Source: CAUZWH01 sp965224275
Lineage (GTDB): Bacteria; Pseudomonadota; Alphaproteobacteria; SHVV01
Length of the DNA: 64,000 bases
Assembly (NCBI GenBank): GCA_965224275.1
Contig: CBDCYR010000002.1
Coordinates: 558,001 to 622,000 of the forward strand
Reading direction: 5' to 3'
Each line of letters opens with the position of its first letter. Position 1 is the first letter of the stretch. Positions 27,293 through 36,042 of the stretch are shown here, piece by piece. The notes under the pieces are model-generated. The model saw only the letters and a program-made list of their open reading frames with translations. It ran no database searches and was not told where the DNA came from. Both the position numbers and the translations under genes were made by a program.

Positions 27293-28387
27293 TCACGTGC
27301 GATGCTCCGGGAACAGGCCGAGCAAACCCTCCTTGGAAGCGTCGCAGTCACCGCGATCTGTTACCAACCGCGTGATCAAACGTGCCGGCGTGACGTCAAA
27401 CGCAAAGTTTGCCGCATTTGAATTATCCGGCGTTAACTGCACCTCGATAACAGACCCATCGTCACAACGCCCGGCTATCCGTGTGACCTCGCGTGTATCA
27501 CGTTGCTCAATCGGTATATCTGCACCGTTTTCGATACTCCAATCGATCGTCGTGTGGGGCAGAGCAACATAAAACGGAACGCTGTTATCTGCGGCCGCAA
27601 GCGCTTTCAAATATGTGCCAATCTTATTGCAAACATCACCAGCGGCGGTGGTTCGATCGGTACCGGTAATGCACAGGTCCACGTCGCCTCGCTGCATCAG
27701 ATGGCCACCGGTATTGTCAGCAATTACGGTGTACGGCACACCATGCTCGCCAAGCTCCCAAGCCGTTAAGCTCGCACCTTGATTGCGCGGACGCGTTTCG
27801 TCGACCCAAACATGCACGTCGATGCCGGCATCGTGGGCCATGTAGACCGGCGCCAATGCCGTTCCCCAGTCAACCGTGGCCAGCCATCCTGCATTGCAGT
27901 GGGTGAGGATATTTATTGTTGATCGATCTGGCTTTTGATCGAGCGCCGCACGGATGAGTGCTAAGCCGTAGCGTCCGATCGCTTCGCAGGTGGCTACATC
28001 ATCATCCGAAATCGTGGCAGCGGCGGCATACGCAGTCGCCACCCTGTCGCTGGCGTCTGCAGCCAAAATTGCAGTGATAGTTGTGTCAAGCGCCCAGCGT
28101 AAATTAACCGCAGTCGGGCGCGTAGCGAGCAGCAGCGCATAGGCATGATGCAGAGCTTTTTCCGTGGCATCGGCGTGCGCTTGCAGGCACATGCCGTAGG
28201 CCGCCGTAGCCCCAATTAGGGGCGCGCCGCGAACCGCCATCGTTTGTATGGCAGCTGCGGCATGGTCGACGCTCGTCAGCCGCCGGGTGACGAATTCGTG
28301 GGGTAACCGCGTCTGGTCGATGATCTCAACCGACCACCCATCGTCGCCCACCCATATCGTTCGAAAATGCGCGCCGTTGACTTTCAT
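27293..28387 (-). CDS. mtnA: S-methyl-5-thioribose-1-phosphate isomerase
   Basis: A 364-residue isomerase of the eIF2B-like family, converting methylthioribose-1-phosphate to methylthioribulose-1-phosphate. It has MAVRGAPLIGATAAYG (about 50), the catalytic cysteine in LTHCNAGWLAT (about 164) and the aspartate in ITGTDRTTAAGDVCNKIGTY (about 245). Third gene of mtnP-apt-mtnA. The next steps of the classical methionine salvage pathway (mtnB, mtnC, mtnD) are not in the window. Confidence 0.94.
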   Translation of the reverse strand: MKVNGAHFRTIWVGDDGWSVEIIDQTRLPHEFVTRRLTSVDHAAAAIQTMAVRGAPLIGATAAYGMCLQAHADATEKALHHAYALLLATRPTAVNLRWALDTTITAILAADASDRVATAYAAAATISDDDVATCEAIGRYGLALIRAALDQKPDRSTINILTHCNAGWLATVDWGTALAPVYMAHDAGIDVHVWVDETRPRNQGASLTAWELGEHGVPYTVIADNTGGHLMQRGDVDLCITGTDRTTAAGDVCNKIGTYLKALAAADNSVPFYVALPHTTIDWSIENGADIPIEQRDTREVTRIAGRCDDGSVIEVQLTPDNSNAANFAFDVTPARLITRLVTDRGDCDASKEGLLGLFPEHRT

Positions 28388-28411
28388 CGTCGAGCCGACG
28401 CCGTACCGCCC

Positions 28412-28948
28412 CTACTCGCCCTCGAAGTCGCACAGCGTCAGAACCTCGACACCAAGATTCTCAATACGTTTGCGCCCCCCAAGATCGGGGAGATCAATGA
28501 CGAACGAACAGCCGACAACCTGTCCTCCCGCTTGACGAATCAGGCGAATTGTTGCCTCCGCGGTACCGCCAGTTGCGACGAGATCGTCGACCAATAGCAC
28601 CTGCGTCCCTTCCTCGACCGCATCCTTATGGATCTCGACGCGGTCGGTTCCATATTCGAGTTGGTAGTCCTCACCGATCGTTTCCCATGGCAGCTTGCCC
28701 TGTTTGCGAACCGGGACAAAGCCCACGCTTAGCTGGTGGGCAACGGCACCGCCGAGGATAAAGCCGCGCGCTTCGACACCTGCCACCTTGTCGATCCGGG
28801 TGCCGGCATAGGGTTGAACCAATTCATCCACAACTTTACGAAACCCGAAGGGGTCGTTCAGTAGGGTGGTGATATCACGGAACATGATTCCGGGTTTGGG
28901 ATAGTCCGGGATTGTTCGAATACGTGACTTGATTTCTTCGCTCATCAC
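28412..28948 (-). CDS. apt: adenine phosphoribosyltransferase
   Basis: A 178-residue type I PRTase. It has IPDYPKPGIMFRDITTLL (about 13-30), VAGVEARGFILGGAVA, and the PRPP loop VLLVDDLVATGGTAEA (about 120). It recaptures the adenine released by MtnP. The start overlaps the mtnP stop by 4 bases. Confidence 0.95.
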   Translation of the reverse strand: MMSEEIKSRIRTIPDYPKPGIMFRDITTLLNDPFGFRKVVDELVQPYAGTRIDKVAGVEARGFILGGAVAHQLSVGFVPVRKQGKLPWETIGEDYQLEYGTDRVEIHKDAVEEGTQVLLVDDLVATGGTAEATIRLIRQAGGQVVGCSFVIDLPDLGGRKRIENLGVEVLTLCDFEGE

Positions 28949-29853
28949 CCCTCCCCAAGAACCCGCCCGGCTACCGCGTCGAGTTTCTTGAGCATGGCCG
29001 GGTCACGCGCCTCTGGTGCGGTGATTAGCGCGGTTTCGAGCGCAAGATGACACGCTGTGGTGGCACAGCTATTCGACCGCTCTCTGAGCCGGGGCGCAAG
29101 CGCTTTGATCAAAGCCCGCGCCCTGTCAGCATTTACCGTTAGTACTTTGATGATATCACTGACCTTTACGGCATCGTGGTCGGGGTGCCAGCAATCGTAA
29201 TCTGTGACCATTGCGACGGTTGCATAGCGGAGTTCGGCTTCTCGAGCCAATTTGGCCTCCGGCATATTTGTCATCCCGACAACGTCGCAGTTCCATGACC
29301 GGTAAAGCTCAGATTCGGCGTGGCTCGAGAACTGCGGCCCCTCCATCGCGAGATAGGTCCCGCCACGAACGATATCGATTCCCGCATCCACACTTGCTGC
29401 CATCACGACATCACCGAGGCAGGCGCAAACCGGGTGCGCCATCGACACGTGTGCGACCATACCTGCCTCAAAGAAACTCTTCTCACGAGCGAAAGTTCGG
29501 TCGATGAACTGATCGATCAAAACGAACGTACCGGGAGGGAGCTCTTCGCGAAAGGATCCGACGGCGCTCACGGATAAAACGTCTGTCACGCCCGCGCGTT
29601 TGAGCGCATCAATGTTGGCGCGATAATTAACGTCGGTCGGGGAGCGGACATGGCCGCGACCGTGCCGCGGCAGAAACACCAGCGGTTGCGTGTCGAGATC
29701 GCCAAACAGAAGATCGTCGGAAGCATCACCAAACGGTGTCTCGACGCGCTGCCAGCGCGTGTTAGCAAGACCATCGACCTCATAAACGCCGCTGCCACCC
29801 AGAACGCCGAGAACAGGTTCTGGCGCGGCAGTGTTTGCGTTGGCGTCACTCAT
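28945..29853 (-). CDS. mtnP: S-methyl-5'-thioadenosine phosphorylase
   Basis: A 302-residue purine phosphorylase. It has LGVLGGSGVYEV (about 17), FLPRHGRGH, NYRANIDALK, and MEGPQFSSHAESELYR, with the MTA-specific aspartates in VTDYDCWHPDHD. It phosphorolyses methylthioadenosine to adenine and methylthioribose-1-phosphate. First gene of the salvage operon, next to the bc1 terminator. Confidence 0.94.
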   Translation of the reverse strand: MSDANANTAAPEPVLGVLGGSGVYEVDGLANTRWQRVETPFGDASDDLLFGDLDTQPLVFLPRHGRGHVRSPTDVNYRANIDALKRAGVTDVLSVSAVGSFREELPPGTFVLIDQFIDRTFAREKSFFEAGMVAHVSMAHPVCACLGDVVMAASVDAGIDIVRGGTYLAMEGPQFSSHAESELYRSWNCDVVGMTNMPEAKLAREAELRYATVAMVTDYDCWHPDHDAVKVSDIIKVLTVNADRARALIKALAPRLRERSNSCATTACHLALETALITAPEARDPAMLKKLDAVAGRVLGEG

Positions 29854-29919
29854 GTCATTGCTTTCCCCGTCGTGGCATGAGTCTCCCAGGCCGGCGGGAT
29901 TGAATCAACGGCAATCACG

Positions 29920-29946
29920 AAAAGGGCCGCATATGCGGCCCGTTTT
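29920..29946 (-). terminator. rho-independent terminator of petABC
   Basis: GGGCCGC / GCGGCCC stem with an ATAT loop. On the minus strand it is followed by TTTTCG; on the plus strand by GTTTT. It lies 19 bases past the cytochrome c1 stop and before mtnP. Confidence 0.75.
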
Positions 29947-29964
29947 CTGTCGCGGTTGGGGACC

Positions 29965-30732
29965 TTAGTGAACGTCTCGCCAAACTCTCTGCTTCGCGAG
30001 GTAAAGCAGGATGGTGAGGATGATCAGGAACACCATCACCTTGAATCCGAGGCGGTGTCGATCCTCGATGCTGGGCTCAGCAGCCCAGGCAAGGAATGCG
30101 ACGACGTCGCGCGCCATCTGCTCAGTCGTCGCTTTGGTTCCATCCGCGAACTCGACGGCGTCTTCCGACAACGGCGGCGCCATAGCAATCTGGCTCCCGG
30201 TAAAATACGGGTTGTAATTCATACCTTCAGCCAGCTCTAAGTCGGAGGGCGGATCGCCGAAACCTGTCAGCAGGGCAAACACATAATTCGCGCCGCCAGG
30301 ACGGGCTTTGGTGATCAGCGAGAGGTTGGGCGGCAGCGCACCGTTGTTCGACGCCCGCGCCGCTTTGGTGTTTGCAAACGGTGGCGGGAAGTTATCCGAC
30401 AATTCCGCCGGGCGAGTGAACATGTCACCGTCGTCGTTAGGGCCATCTTCAACTTCGAACTCGCTGGCAATTGTTTTCGCTTGCGCCTCAGAAAACCCGA
30501 TATCGACGAGATGTCGAAATTGAATGTAGTTGAGCCGATGACAGGCTGAGCAAACCTCTTTGTAGACGAGATAACCACGCTGGAGCTGGGCGCGATCGTG
30601 GGTCCCGAACACCCCTTCAAAATGCCACTCCTGCGGCTCAATGTGCTTGCCTCCGCCGGCCGCCAGGGCCATCCCAGCCGGCGCAATGGCGGCAATCACA
30701 AGACCCGCCATCCACATCCGCAAGCGCCTCAT
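29965..30732 (-). CDS. petC: cytochrome c1
   Basis: A 255-residue membrane-anchored c-type cytochrome of the bc1 complex. It has a signal peptide (about 1-25), the haem site VCSACHRL (about 53-60), a methionine ligand region near GSQIAMAPPLSE, and a C-terminal membrane anchor (VMVFLIILTILLYLA). It hands electrons from the Rieske centre to soluble cytochrome c. It overlaps the cytochrome b stop by 4 bases. Confidence 0.95.
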   Translation of the reverse strand: MRRLRMWMAGLVIAAIAPAGMALAAGGGKHIEPQEWHFEGVFGTHDRAQLQRGYLVYKEVCSACHRLNYIQFRHLVDIGFSEAQAKTIASEFEVEDGPNDDGDMFTRPAELSDNFPPPFANTKAARASNNGALPPNLSLITKARPGGANYVFALLTGFGDPPSDLELAEGMNYNPYFTGSQIAMAPPLSEDAVEFADGTKATTEQMARDVVAFLAWAAEPSIEDRHRLGFKVMVFLIILTILLYLAKQRVWRDVH

Positions 30733-31976
30733 GTCCGTTCCTCAGGCGGGACGACCGCCGCCCCGGCTGATGCGGCCAGCACCGGCTGATGGATGCTATC
30801 CGGTAGGGGTTTTGGTCGTTCGAACCACCCGACGAGCGGCAATAGGACCAGGAAATGCAGGAAGTAGTACACCGTCGCCAGACGTCCTAAGACAAGCCAT
30901 AGACCCTCTGCAGGCTTGGCCCCGGCGAATCCAAGCAAAATGCAGTCGGCCGCGAAGATCCAGAACAGCTGCCGAAAAATCGGCCGGAATTTCGCCGAAC
31001 GCACGCGAGACGTGTCGAGCCACGGGACCGCAAATAGAATGGCGATCGATGCCACCATCAATATCACCCCACCGAGCTTGTCGGGTACTGCGCGCAGGAC
31101 TGCGTAATAAGGCAGGAAATACCATTCCGGGACAATGTGGGGCGGCGTTTGCAATGGGTTTGCTGGAATATAGTTGTCCGGGTGCCCCATGTAGTTCGGT
31201 GCATAGAAAACGAACCCACACAACACGAGGAGGAACACGCCGAGCCCCACCAAGTCCTTGTAGGTGTAGTAGGGATGGAATGGAATCATGTCCTGCGGGC
31301 CCTGAACATCGATCCCAAGGGGGTTGCTCGACCGGTGTTGGTGCAACGCCCACAGGTGCAAGAACACGATGCCGACGATCACGAACGGCAGCAGGTAGTG
31401 GAGGCTATAGAAGCGATTTAGCGTGGGGTTACCCACGGTAAAACCGCCCCACAGGAATTCAACAATCCCACCGCCAACAACGGGAATGGCGGAAAACAGG
31501 TTGGTGATAACGGTGGCTGCCCAGAACGACATCTGGCCCCACGGCAAGACATAGCCCATGAAGGCCGCCGCCATCATCACGAAGAGAATGATGATTCCGA
31601 GCCACCACAGCAGTTCACGCGGATATTTGTAGGAGCCGTAATACAAGCCCCGGAATATGTGAACGTAGACGAGGAAAAAGAATAGCGCCGAGCCATTGGC
31701 GTGCAGGTAACGAAGTAGCCAACCGTAGTTTACGTCGCGCATGATCCGTTCGATGCTGTCAAACGCCATATCACCATGCGGCACATAGTGCATCGCCAGC
31801 ACGATTCCGGTGGCGAGCTGTATCGCAAGCGCGATACCTGCCAGCGATCCGAAATTCCACCAGTAGTTGAGATTCTTAGGCGCCAGATAGTGACGCCCGA
31901 CCGAATGATCGATGAAGCTGAGGATCGGTAGTCGATACTCGACCCATCGAATGACTGGGTTCTGATATTCGCTCAT
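30729..31976 (-). CDS. petB: cytochrome b of the bc1 complex
   Basis: A 415-residue quinol-oxidising subunit with eight to nine membrane helices. It has the haem histidines in RYLHANGSALFFF and in FYSLHYLLPFVIVGIVFLHLWALH, the Qo-site motif PEWYFLPYYAVLRA, and WGATV-type GQMSFWAATVITN. Middle gene of petABC, 18 bases after the Rieske gene. Confidence 0.96.
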   Translation of the reverse strand: MSEYQNPVIRWVEYRLPILSFIDHSVGRHYLAPKNLNYWWNFGSLAGIALAIQLATGIVLAMHYVPHGDMAFDSIERIMRDVNYGWLLRYLHANGSALFFFLVYVHIFRGLYYGSYKYPRELLWWLGIIILFVMMAAAFMGYVLPWGQMSFWAATVITNLFSAIPVVGGGIVEFLWGGFTVGNPTLNRFYSLHYLLPFVIVGIVFLHLWALHQHRSSNPLGIDVQGPQDMIPFHPYYTYKDLVGLGVFLLVLCGFVFYAPNYMGHPDNYIPANPLQTPPHIVPEWYFLPYYAVLRAVPDKLGGVILMVASIAILFAVPWLDTSRVRSAKFRPIFRQLFWIFAADCILLGFAGAKPAEGLWLVLGRLATVYYFLHFLVLLPLVGWFERPKPLPDSIHQPVLAASAGAAVVPPEERT

Positions 31977-31994
31977 AGTGGAGCTGCCCCTGAG

Positions 31995-32537
31995 CTAGCC
32001 GATCTTGACCGTGGTTTCGTCAAGGAAATTGTACTCTGGAACCTCTAGGTTGGCCGGCGCCGGGCCCTTACGAATTCGCGCCGAAGTATCGTAGTGAGAG
32101 CCATGGCAAGGGCAAAACCACCCGCCAAAATCGCCTCTCGGCTCCCCGGTCCGAGTCCCAAGAGGGATGCAGCCCAAATGCGTACACACGCCGACAACGA
32201 TCAGCCATTTGGGATTCTGCGTGCGTTCTTCGTCCGGCTGGGGATCGCGAAGATCGCCCGTGACAGCCGAACGGGCAGCGTCGATCTCTTTTTGCGTCCG
32301 ATGGCGAACGAACACCGGCTTGCCGCGCCATGTAACAATAATGCTTTGCCCTTCTGCGACCGCACTGAGATCAATTTCGGTCGACGAGAGCGCCAGCGTA
32401 TCCGAAGCCGGGTTCAAGGAATCCAGAAAAGGCCATAAGGACGCCATCCCGCCAACGGCCATGACCGTTGTCGTCGCTACGATCAGGAAATCACGCCGAG
32501 TTTCTTCCTCGTCATGCCCGCTATCCGCCGCTGTCAT
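31995..32537 (-). CDS. petA: Rieske iron-sulfur protein of the bc1 complex
   Basis: A 180-residue protein with an N-terminal twin-arginine-like anchor (EETRRDFLIVATT) and the [2Fe-2S] ligands CTHLGC and CPCHGS. First gene of petABC. The 162-base divergent gap to trmL must hold its promoter. Confidence 0.96.
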   Translation of the reverse strand: MTAADSGHDEEETRRDFLIVATTTVMAVGGMASLWPFLDSLNPASDTLALSSTEIDLSAVAEGQSIIVTWRGKPVFVRHRTQKEIDAARSAVTGDLRDPQPDEERTQNPKWLIVVGVCTHLGCIPLGTRTGEPRGDFGGWFCPCHGSHYDTSARIRKGPAPANLEVPEYNFLDETTVKIG

Positions 32538-32699
32538 GGAGAAACCCTATCCGTTATCGGTGGGAGCCACTTAATTATCGAGCGCGTTAATTTTGTAGTC
32601 GGTCTTAGCGGTATTTGTCCAGCATTTGCTTGGTTTTGGAGGACCCGCGAAATCGATCTATACCGGTGCTAGCTGCAGCGTTTGTGGTTAGAGTTAGCA

Positions 32700-33182
32700 A
32701 TGCGTCTGGCTCTTTATCAACCCGACATACCGCCCAATACCGGTACGCTGCTTCGCCTCGGCGCCTGTCTTGGCATTCCCATTGATGTGATTGAGCCCTG
32801 CGGGTTTCCGTTCAGTGATCGGTCCTTTCGCCGCGCCGGGCTCGATTATCTCGAACATGCTGAGTGCGCTCGCCATGTTTCCTGGGAAGCCTTCCATGAC
32901 GCCCTCAGAGAGCACCGCAACGCGCGCCTAATACTGCTAACGACTAAGGTCGACATGCGTTACGTTGATTTTCGATTTAAGCCCAACGACACTTTGATGG
33001 TCGGACGAGAGACCGCGGGTGTGGAGGACAAGATCCATCAGGCCGCAGACGCCAGGATCCGCATTCCGATGGTCCCCGGGGCTCGGTCGATCAACGTTGC
33101 CATCGCGGCGGCAATGGTCCTCGGCGAGGCGATACGTCAGGTCGAGGGCTTTCCAACAACCCAGACGCCAGAGACGATATAG
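32700..33182 (+). CDS. trmL: tRNA (cytidine(34)-2'-O)-methyltransferase
   Basis: A 160-residue minimal SPOUT enzyme: LALYQPDIPPNTGTLLRLGACLG at the start (cited in part), LMVGRETAGV, RIPMVPGARSINVAIAAAMVLGEA forming the trefoil knot. It methylates the wobble ribose of tRNA-Leu. ATG at 32700 is preferred over TTG at 32682. Divergent from petA and 14 bases before hemF, a common alphaproteobacterial order. Confidence 0.92.
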   Translation: MRLALYQPDIPPNTGTLLRLGACLGIPIDVIEPCGFPFSDRSFRRAGLDYLEHAECARHVSWEAFHDALREHRNARLILLTTKVDMRYVDFRFKPNDTLMVGRETAGVEDKIHQAADARIRIPMVPGARSINVAIAAAMVLGEAIRQVEGFPTTQTPETI

Positions 33183-33196
33183 ACAGCAGGGTGACC

Positions 33197-34087
33197 ATGG
33201 CACCGACTATCGCCGCTCCAGGAAGCGTTGAGGAGCGCCAGGAGAAATCAGGAGTCTGGTTTCGTGAACTCCGCGATCAAATCTGCACAGCATTTGAGCG
33301 GATCGAACAGGATTTCATCGGACCGGGCAGCAACGACCTGCCGCCCGGCAAGTTCGAGCGCAGGCCTTGGCTCCGTAGTGATGGCGCCGGTAGCGACGGT
33401 GGCGGTGGCGGTGTGATGTCGATTATGTACGGGCGCGTTTTTGAGAAAGTTGGCGTCAATATCTCGACCGTATATGGCGAGTTCTCAAAGGAGTTCCGCG
33501 ACCGAATGCCCGGCGCTGCCGACGACCCGCGATTCTGGGCGAGTGGTATTTCGTTGGTTGCCCATATGAGATCACCACACGTTCCGGCCGCGCATATGAA
33601 CACGCGTCATATCGTAACGACCAAGAGTTGGTTTGGCGGCGGCGCGGATATGACACCGATCTACGTCGACGAAGATGATACCGCGGACTTTCACGCGACA
33701 TTGCAGCAAGCGTGCGACGTCCACGACGACGCGTACTACCCACGCTTCAAAAAGTGGTGCGACGACTACTTTTTCCTACCACACCGCAGCGAAGCTCGCG
33801 GTATCGGTGGGATTTTTTTCGACAACTTGGATTCAGGAGACTGGAGCGCGGACTTCGCCTTCACCCGAGACGTGGGTAGCGCCTTCGCCGATATTTTCCC
33901 AAGGATCATACGGCGCCGGATGGGTAAGGCGTGGTCGGACCAAGAACGGGAGCATCAATTGGTTCGCCGCGGCAGATACGTGGAGTTCAATCTGTTGTAC
34001 GATCGTGGAACACAGTTCGGTCTAAAAACCGGTGGCAATGTTGATGCTATTCTGATGTCGATGCCACCAAGCGCAAAGTGGCCTTAA
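33197..34087 (+). CDS. hemF: aerobic coproporphyrinogen III oxidase
   Basis: A 296-residue oxygen-dependent enzyme of haem synthesis. It has GGGGVMSIMYGRVFEKVGVN (20 residues, about 75-95), MNTRHIVT, WFGGGADMTP, KKWCDDYFFLPHR, GIGGIFFDN, and FNLLYDRGTQFGL with LMSMPP at the end. Starts at GTG 33191 or ATG 33197. Its presence fits an aerobic organism with bc1. Confidence 0.95.
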   Translation: MAPTIAAPGSVEERQEKSGVWFRELRDQICTAFERIEQDFIGPGSNDLPPGKFERRPWLRSDGAGSDGGGGGVMSIMYGRVFEKVGVNISTVYGEFSKEFRDRMPGAADDPRFWASGISLVAHMRSPHVPAAHMNTRHIVTTKSWFGGGADMTPIYVDEDDTADFHATLQQACDVHDDAYYPRFKKWCDDYFFLPHRSEARGIGGIFFDNLDSGDWSADFAFTRDVGSAFADIFPRIIRRRMGKAWSDQEREHQLVRRGRYVEFNLLYDRGTQFGLKTGGNVDAILMSMPPSAKWP

Positions 34088-34181
34088 CACAGCTTAACGC
34101 GTCGGGCTGACGCGTCTAGAATGGCCTCTACCGCGTAGGCATGGTTTTCTTCTACGCTTACGACTTTCCGGGGGACCCAGT

Positions 34182-34757
34182 ATGACAAACCTGCGAATTA
34201 CGACAGCGGCCGGCATAATTGCCGTTCTTCTCCTGCTCAATGGTTTCTTGAGCGCGACTGGCAACGCACAGGATGTTCCGATCAATGCGTTTTACGGCAA
34301 GTGGATCGGCAGTGGCGTCTCGCAGAGTGAAAGCAGTATCGCGTTTCGGTATTCCCACCGCGACCTTAACGTCACGGTCACGCCAGCTGGCAGTGGCTTT
34401 GCCATTAGTTGGACAACAATCCAGCGAAAAAAAGGTGATCCCAATAATCCAACGCCGGTTAAGAAAACAAGCAGCACAACCTACGTTCCGGCGGGCCGGG
34501 CTAATGTCTGGAGAGCCACACGCGCGCTTGATCCAATTGGCGGCCGAGTCTATTCGTGGGCCAGCCTCAAAGATCAGACCCTGACTGTCAATAGCTTCCA
34601 GATCAATAGCTTCCAGATCCTTCCCAATGGGAGCTACGAGATGCAGGTTTACGACCGCGCGCTGAGCGGCCTTGGCATGAGGCTTAACTTTAGTCGAATC
34701 GTGAACGGCAAACTCATTCGCACGGTCAAAGGACAGCTCACCAAATTCTCCAAATAG
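34182..34757 (+). CDS. secreted protein of unknown function
   Basis: A 191-residue protein with a clear signal peptide (basic TNLRITT, hydrophobic IIAVLLLLNGFL, then ATGNAQD). The mature part is beta-rich (FYGKWIGSGVSQ, YEMQVYDRALSGLGMRLNFSR) and resembles a lipocalin-like or avidin-like barrel in pattern only. A perfect 15-base tandem repeat gives NSFQINSFQI. It stands alone between hemF and the DUF1116 gene. I do not recognise the family. Confidence 0.7.
   Translation: MTNLRITTAAGIIAVLLLLNGFLSATGNAQDVPINAFYGKWIGSGVSQSESSIAFRYSHRDLNVTVTPAGSGFAISWTTIQRKKGDPNNPTPVKKTSSTTYVPAGRANVWRATRALDPIGGRVYSWASLKDQTLTVNSFQINSFQILPNGSYEMQVYDRALSGLGMRLNFSRIVNGKLIRTVKGQLTKFSK
34590..34619. repeat. 15-bp in-frame tandem duplication
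   Basis: Two identical adjacent copies of AATAGCTTCCAGATC inside the secreted-protein gene, coding NSFQI twice. Confidence 0.9.
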
Positions 34758-34797
34758 TGCCTGCGTTTGACGCGCGAGCACGAAACAGGCGCGTCAG

Positions 34798-36042
34798 TTG
34801 AGCGCTACAGACCGCGCCAACGGCGAGGTTCTCGCACGTATTACAAGCGCCGAACCGCATCTCGTCGATCTGTTACCGGCCGGCAATATTGTCGCCGATC
34901 TGGGTCCGCGCGATCTCCTGCATGCCGGGCCACCCCTAACGGGTTGGAACGAGGCCAAACAGGTCGGAGCGCTACGGGGATCGATCCTGGGGTCGATTGT
35001 CCATCTTGGTTGGGCGGCCGACCTCGCCGAGGCGGAAACCGCGGCCGAGTCGGGTGAAGTCGTATTGCGGCCGGCAAATGACGCGGGCGGTGGCGGCACC
35101 TACGCCGGCGTTATCGCCGCGACAACGCCGGTGCTCGTTGTCGAGAATCGTACGGCCGGAATCCGCGCATTCGCCGCCATCAACGAAGGACGAGGAATGG
35201 CGCTCCGCTATGGCGCAAACGACGCCCATACGCTCGAGCGTCTTGCCTGGATCGAAGGCGAATTCGCCGAGGTAATGGGCGCCGCGATCCGTCGCTCAGG
35301 GGGAATCGACCTTGGCGAAATTCTAACCCAGGCGCTGCACATGGGCGACGACGGACATAGCCGCCAGAAAGCCGCTTCGGCACTAATATTAAACGCCATC
35401 GCACCACATATGGCGGCGTCCGGCCTAGCGACGGATGCGATCGAGCGGGCGCTCGGTTTCATCGCTGGCAACGACATTTTCTTTTTGCCACTGACAATCG
35501 GGGTCGCCAAATCTACCATGAGCGCGGCCAGTGACGTCGCCGGAGCGAGCGTCCTAACGTGCATGTCGGCCAACGGGATTCGCTTCGGGATTAAGGTCAG
35601 TGCTTTGGGTGATCGTTGGTTCACGGCACCTGTGCCGCAAGTAACAGGGAAGTTTTTCGAAGGTTTTGGAATCGATGATGCCAACCAGGTTATTGGTGAC
35701 AGTGAAATATCCGAAACGATGGGGCTTGGCGCCTTTGCAATGGCCGGTGCCCCCGCGCTTGCGGCCTATGTCGGTGGAACCCTAGAAGAGGCGACCCGGC
35801 TCGCGCTCGAGATGTACGACATCACGCTTGCTGAACATCCGCGTTTTACGACGCCCCAGCTTAACTATCGTGGCACCCCGACGGCTGTCGATGTCCGCAA
35901 GGTCGTTGAGCGCGACCTCACGCCATTGTTCAACACCGGTATTGCCCACAAAACGCCGGGCATCGGACAAATTGGTGCCGGCTTCGTGCGTACACCACTG
36001 GCCTGCTACGAGGAGGCTGTCGCGGCGCTCGCAGCAGGTTAG
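34798..36042 (+). CDS. DUF1116 (AllG/YlbE-like) protein
   Basis: A 414-residue protein of the DUF1116 family (E. coli YahG/YlbE). Features: GPPLTGWNEAKQVGALRGSI (about 45-64), DAGGGGTYAG, ILTQALHMGDDGHSR, ALGFIAGNDIFFLPLTIGVAKS, and MGLGAFAMAGAPALA. YlbE (AllG) has been linked to oxamate carbamoyltransferase together with AllF and AllH. Neither partner nor an ureide gene is in the window, so function is open. TTG start at 34798. It converges on cca with a 4-base overlap of stops. Confidence 0.82.
   Translation: MSATDRANGEVLARITSAEPHLVDLLPAGNIVADLGPRDLLHAGPPLTGWNEAKQVGALRGSILGSIVHLGWAADLAEAETAAESGEVVLRPANDAGGGGTYAGVIAATTPVLVVENRTAGIRAFAAINEGRGMALRYGANDAHTLERLAWIEGEFAEVMGAAIRRSGGIDLGEILTQALHMGDDGHSRQKAASALILNAIAPHMAASGLATDAIERALGFIAGNDIFFLPLTIGVAKSTMSAASDVAGASVLTCMSANGIRFGIKVSALGDRWFTAPVPQVTGKFFEGFGIDDANQVIGDSEISETMGLGAFAMAGAPALAAYVGGTLEEATRLALEMYDITLAEHPRFTTPQLNYRGTPTAVDVRKVVERDLTPLFNTGIAHKTPGIGQIGAGFVRTPLACYEEAVAALAAG

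Noticed and set aside
26916..27296. 126-residue minus-strand frame between mtnA and the aldolase gene
   Set aside because: Overlaps the aldolase start in another frame and matches no family; kept only as a note on the gap.
34097..34115. ACGCGTC / GACGCGT hairpin after hemF as terminator
   Set aside because: Good 7-bp stem but no U-tract; not enough to call.
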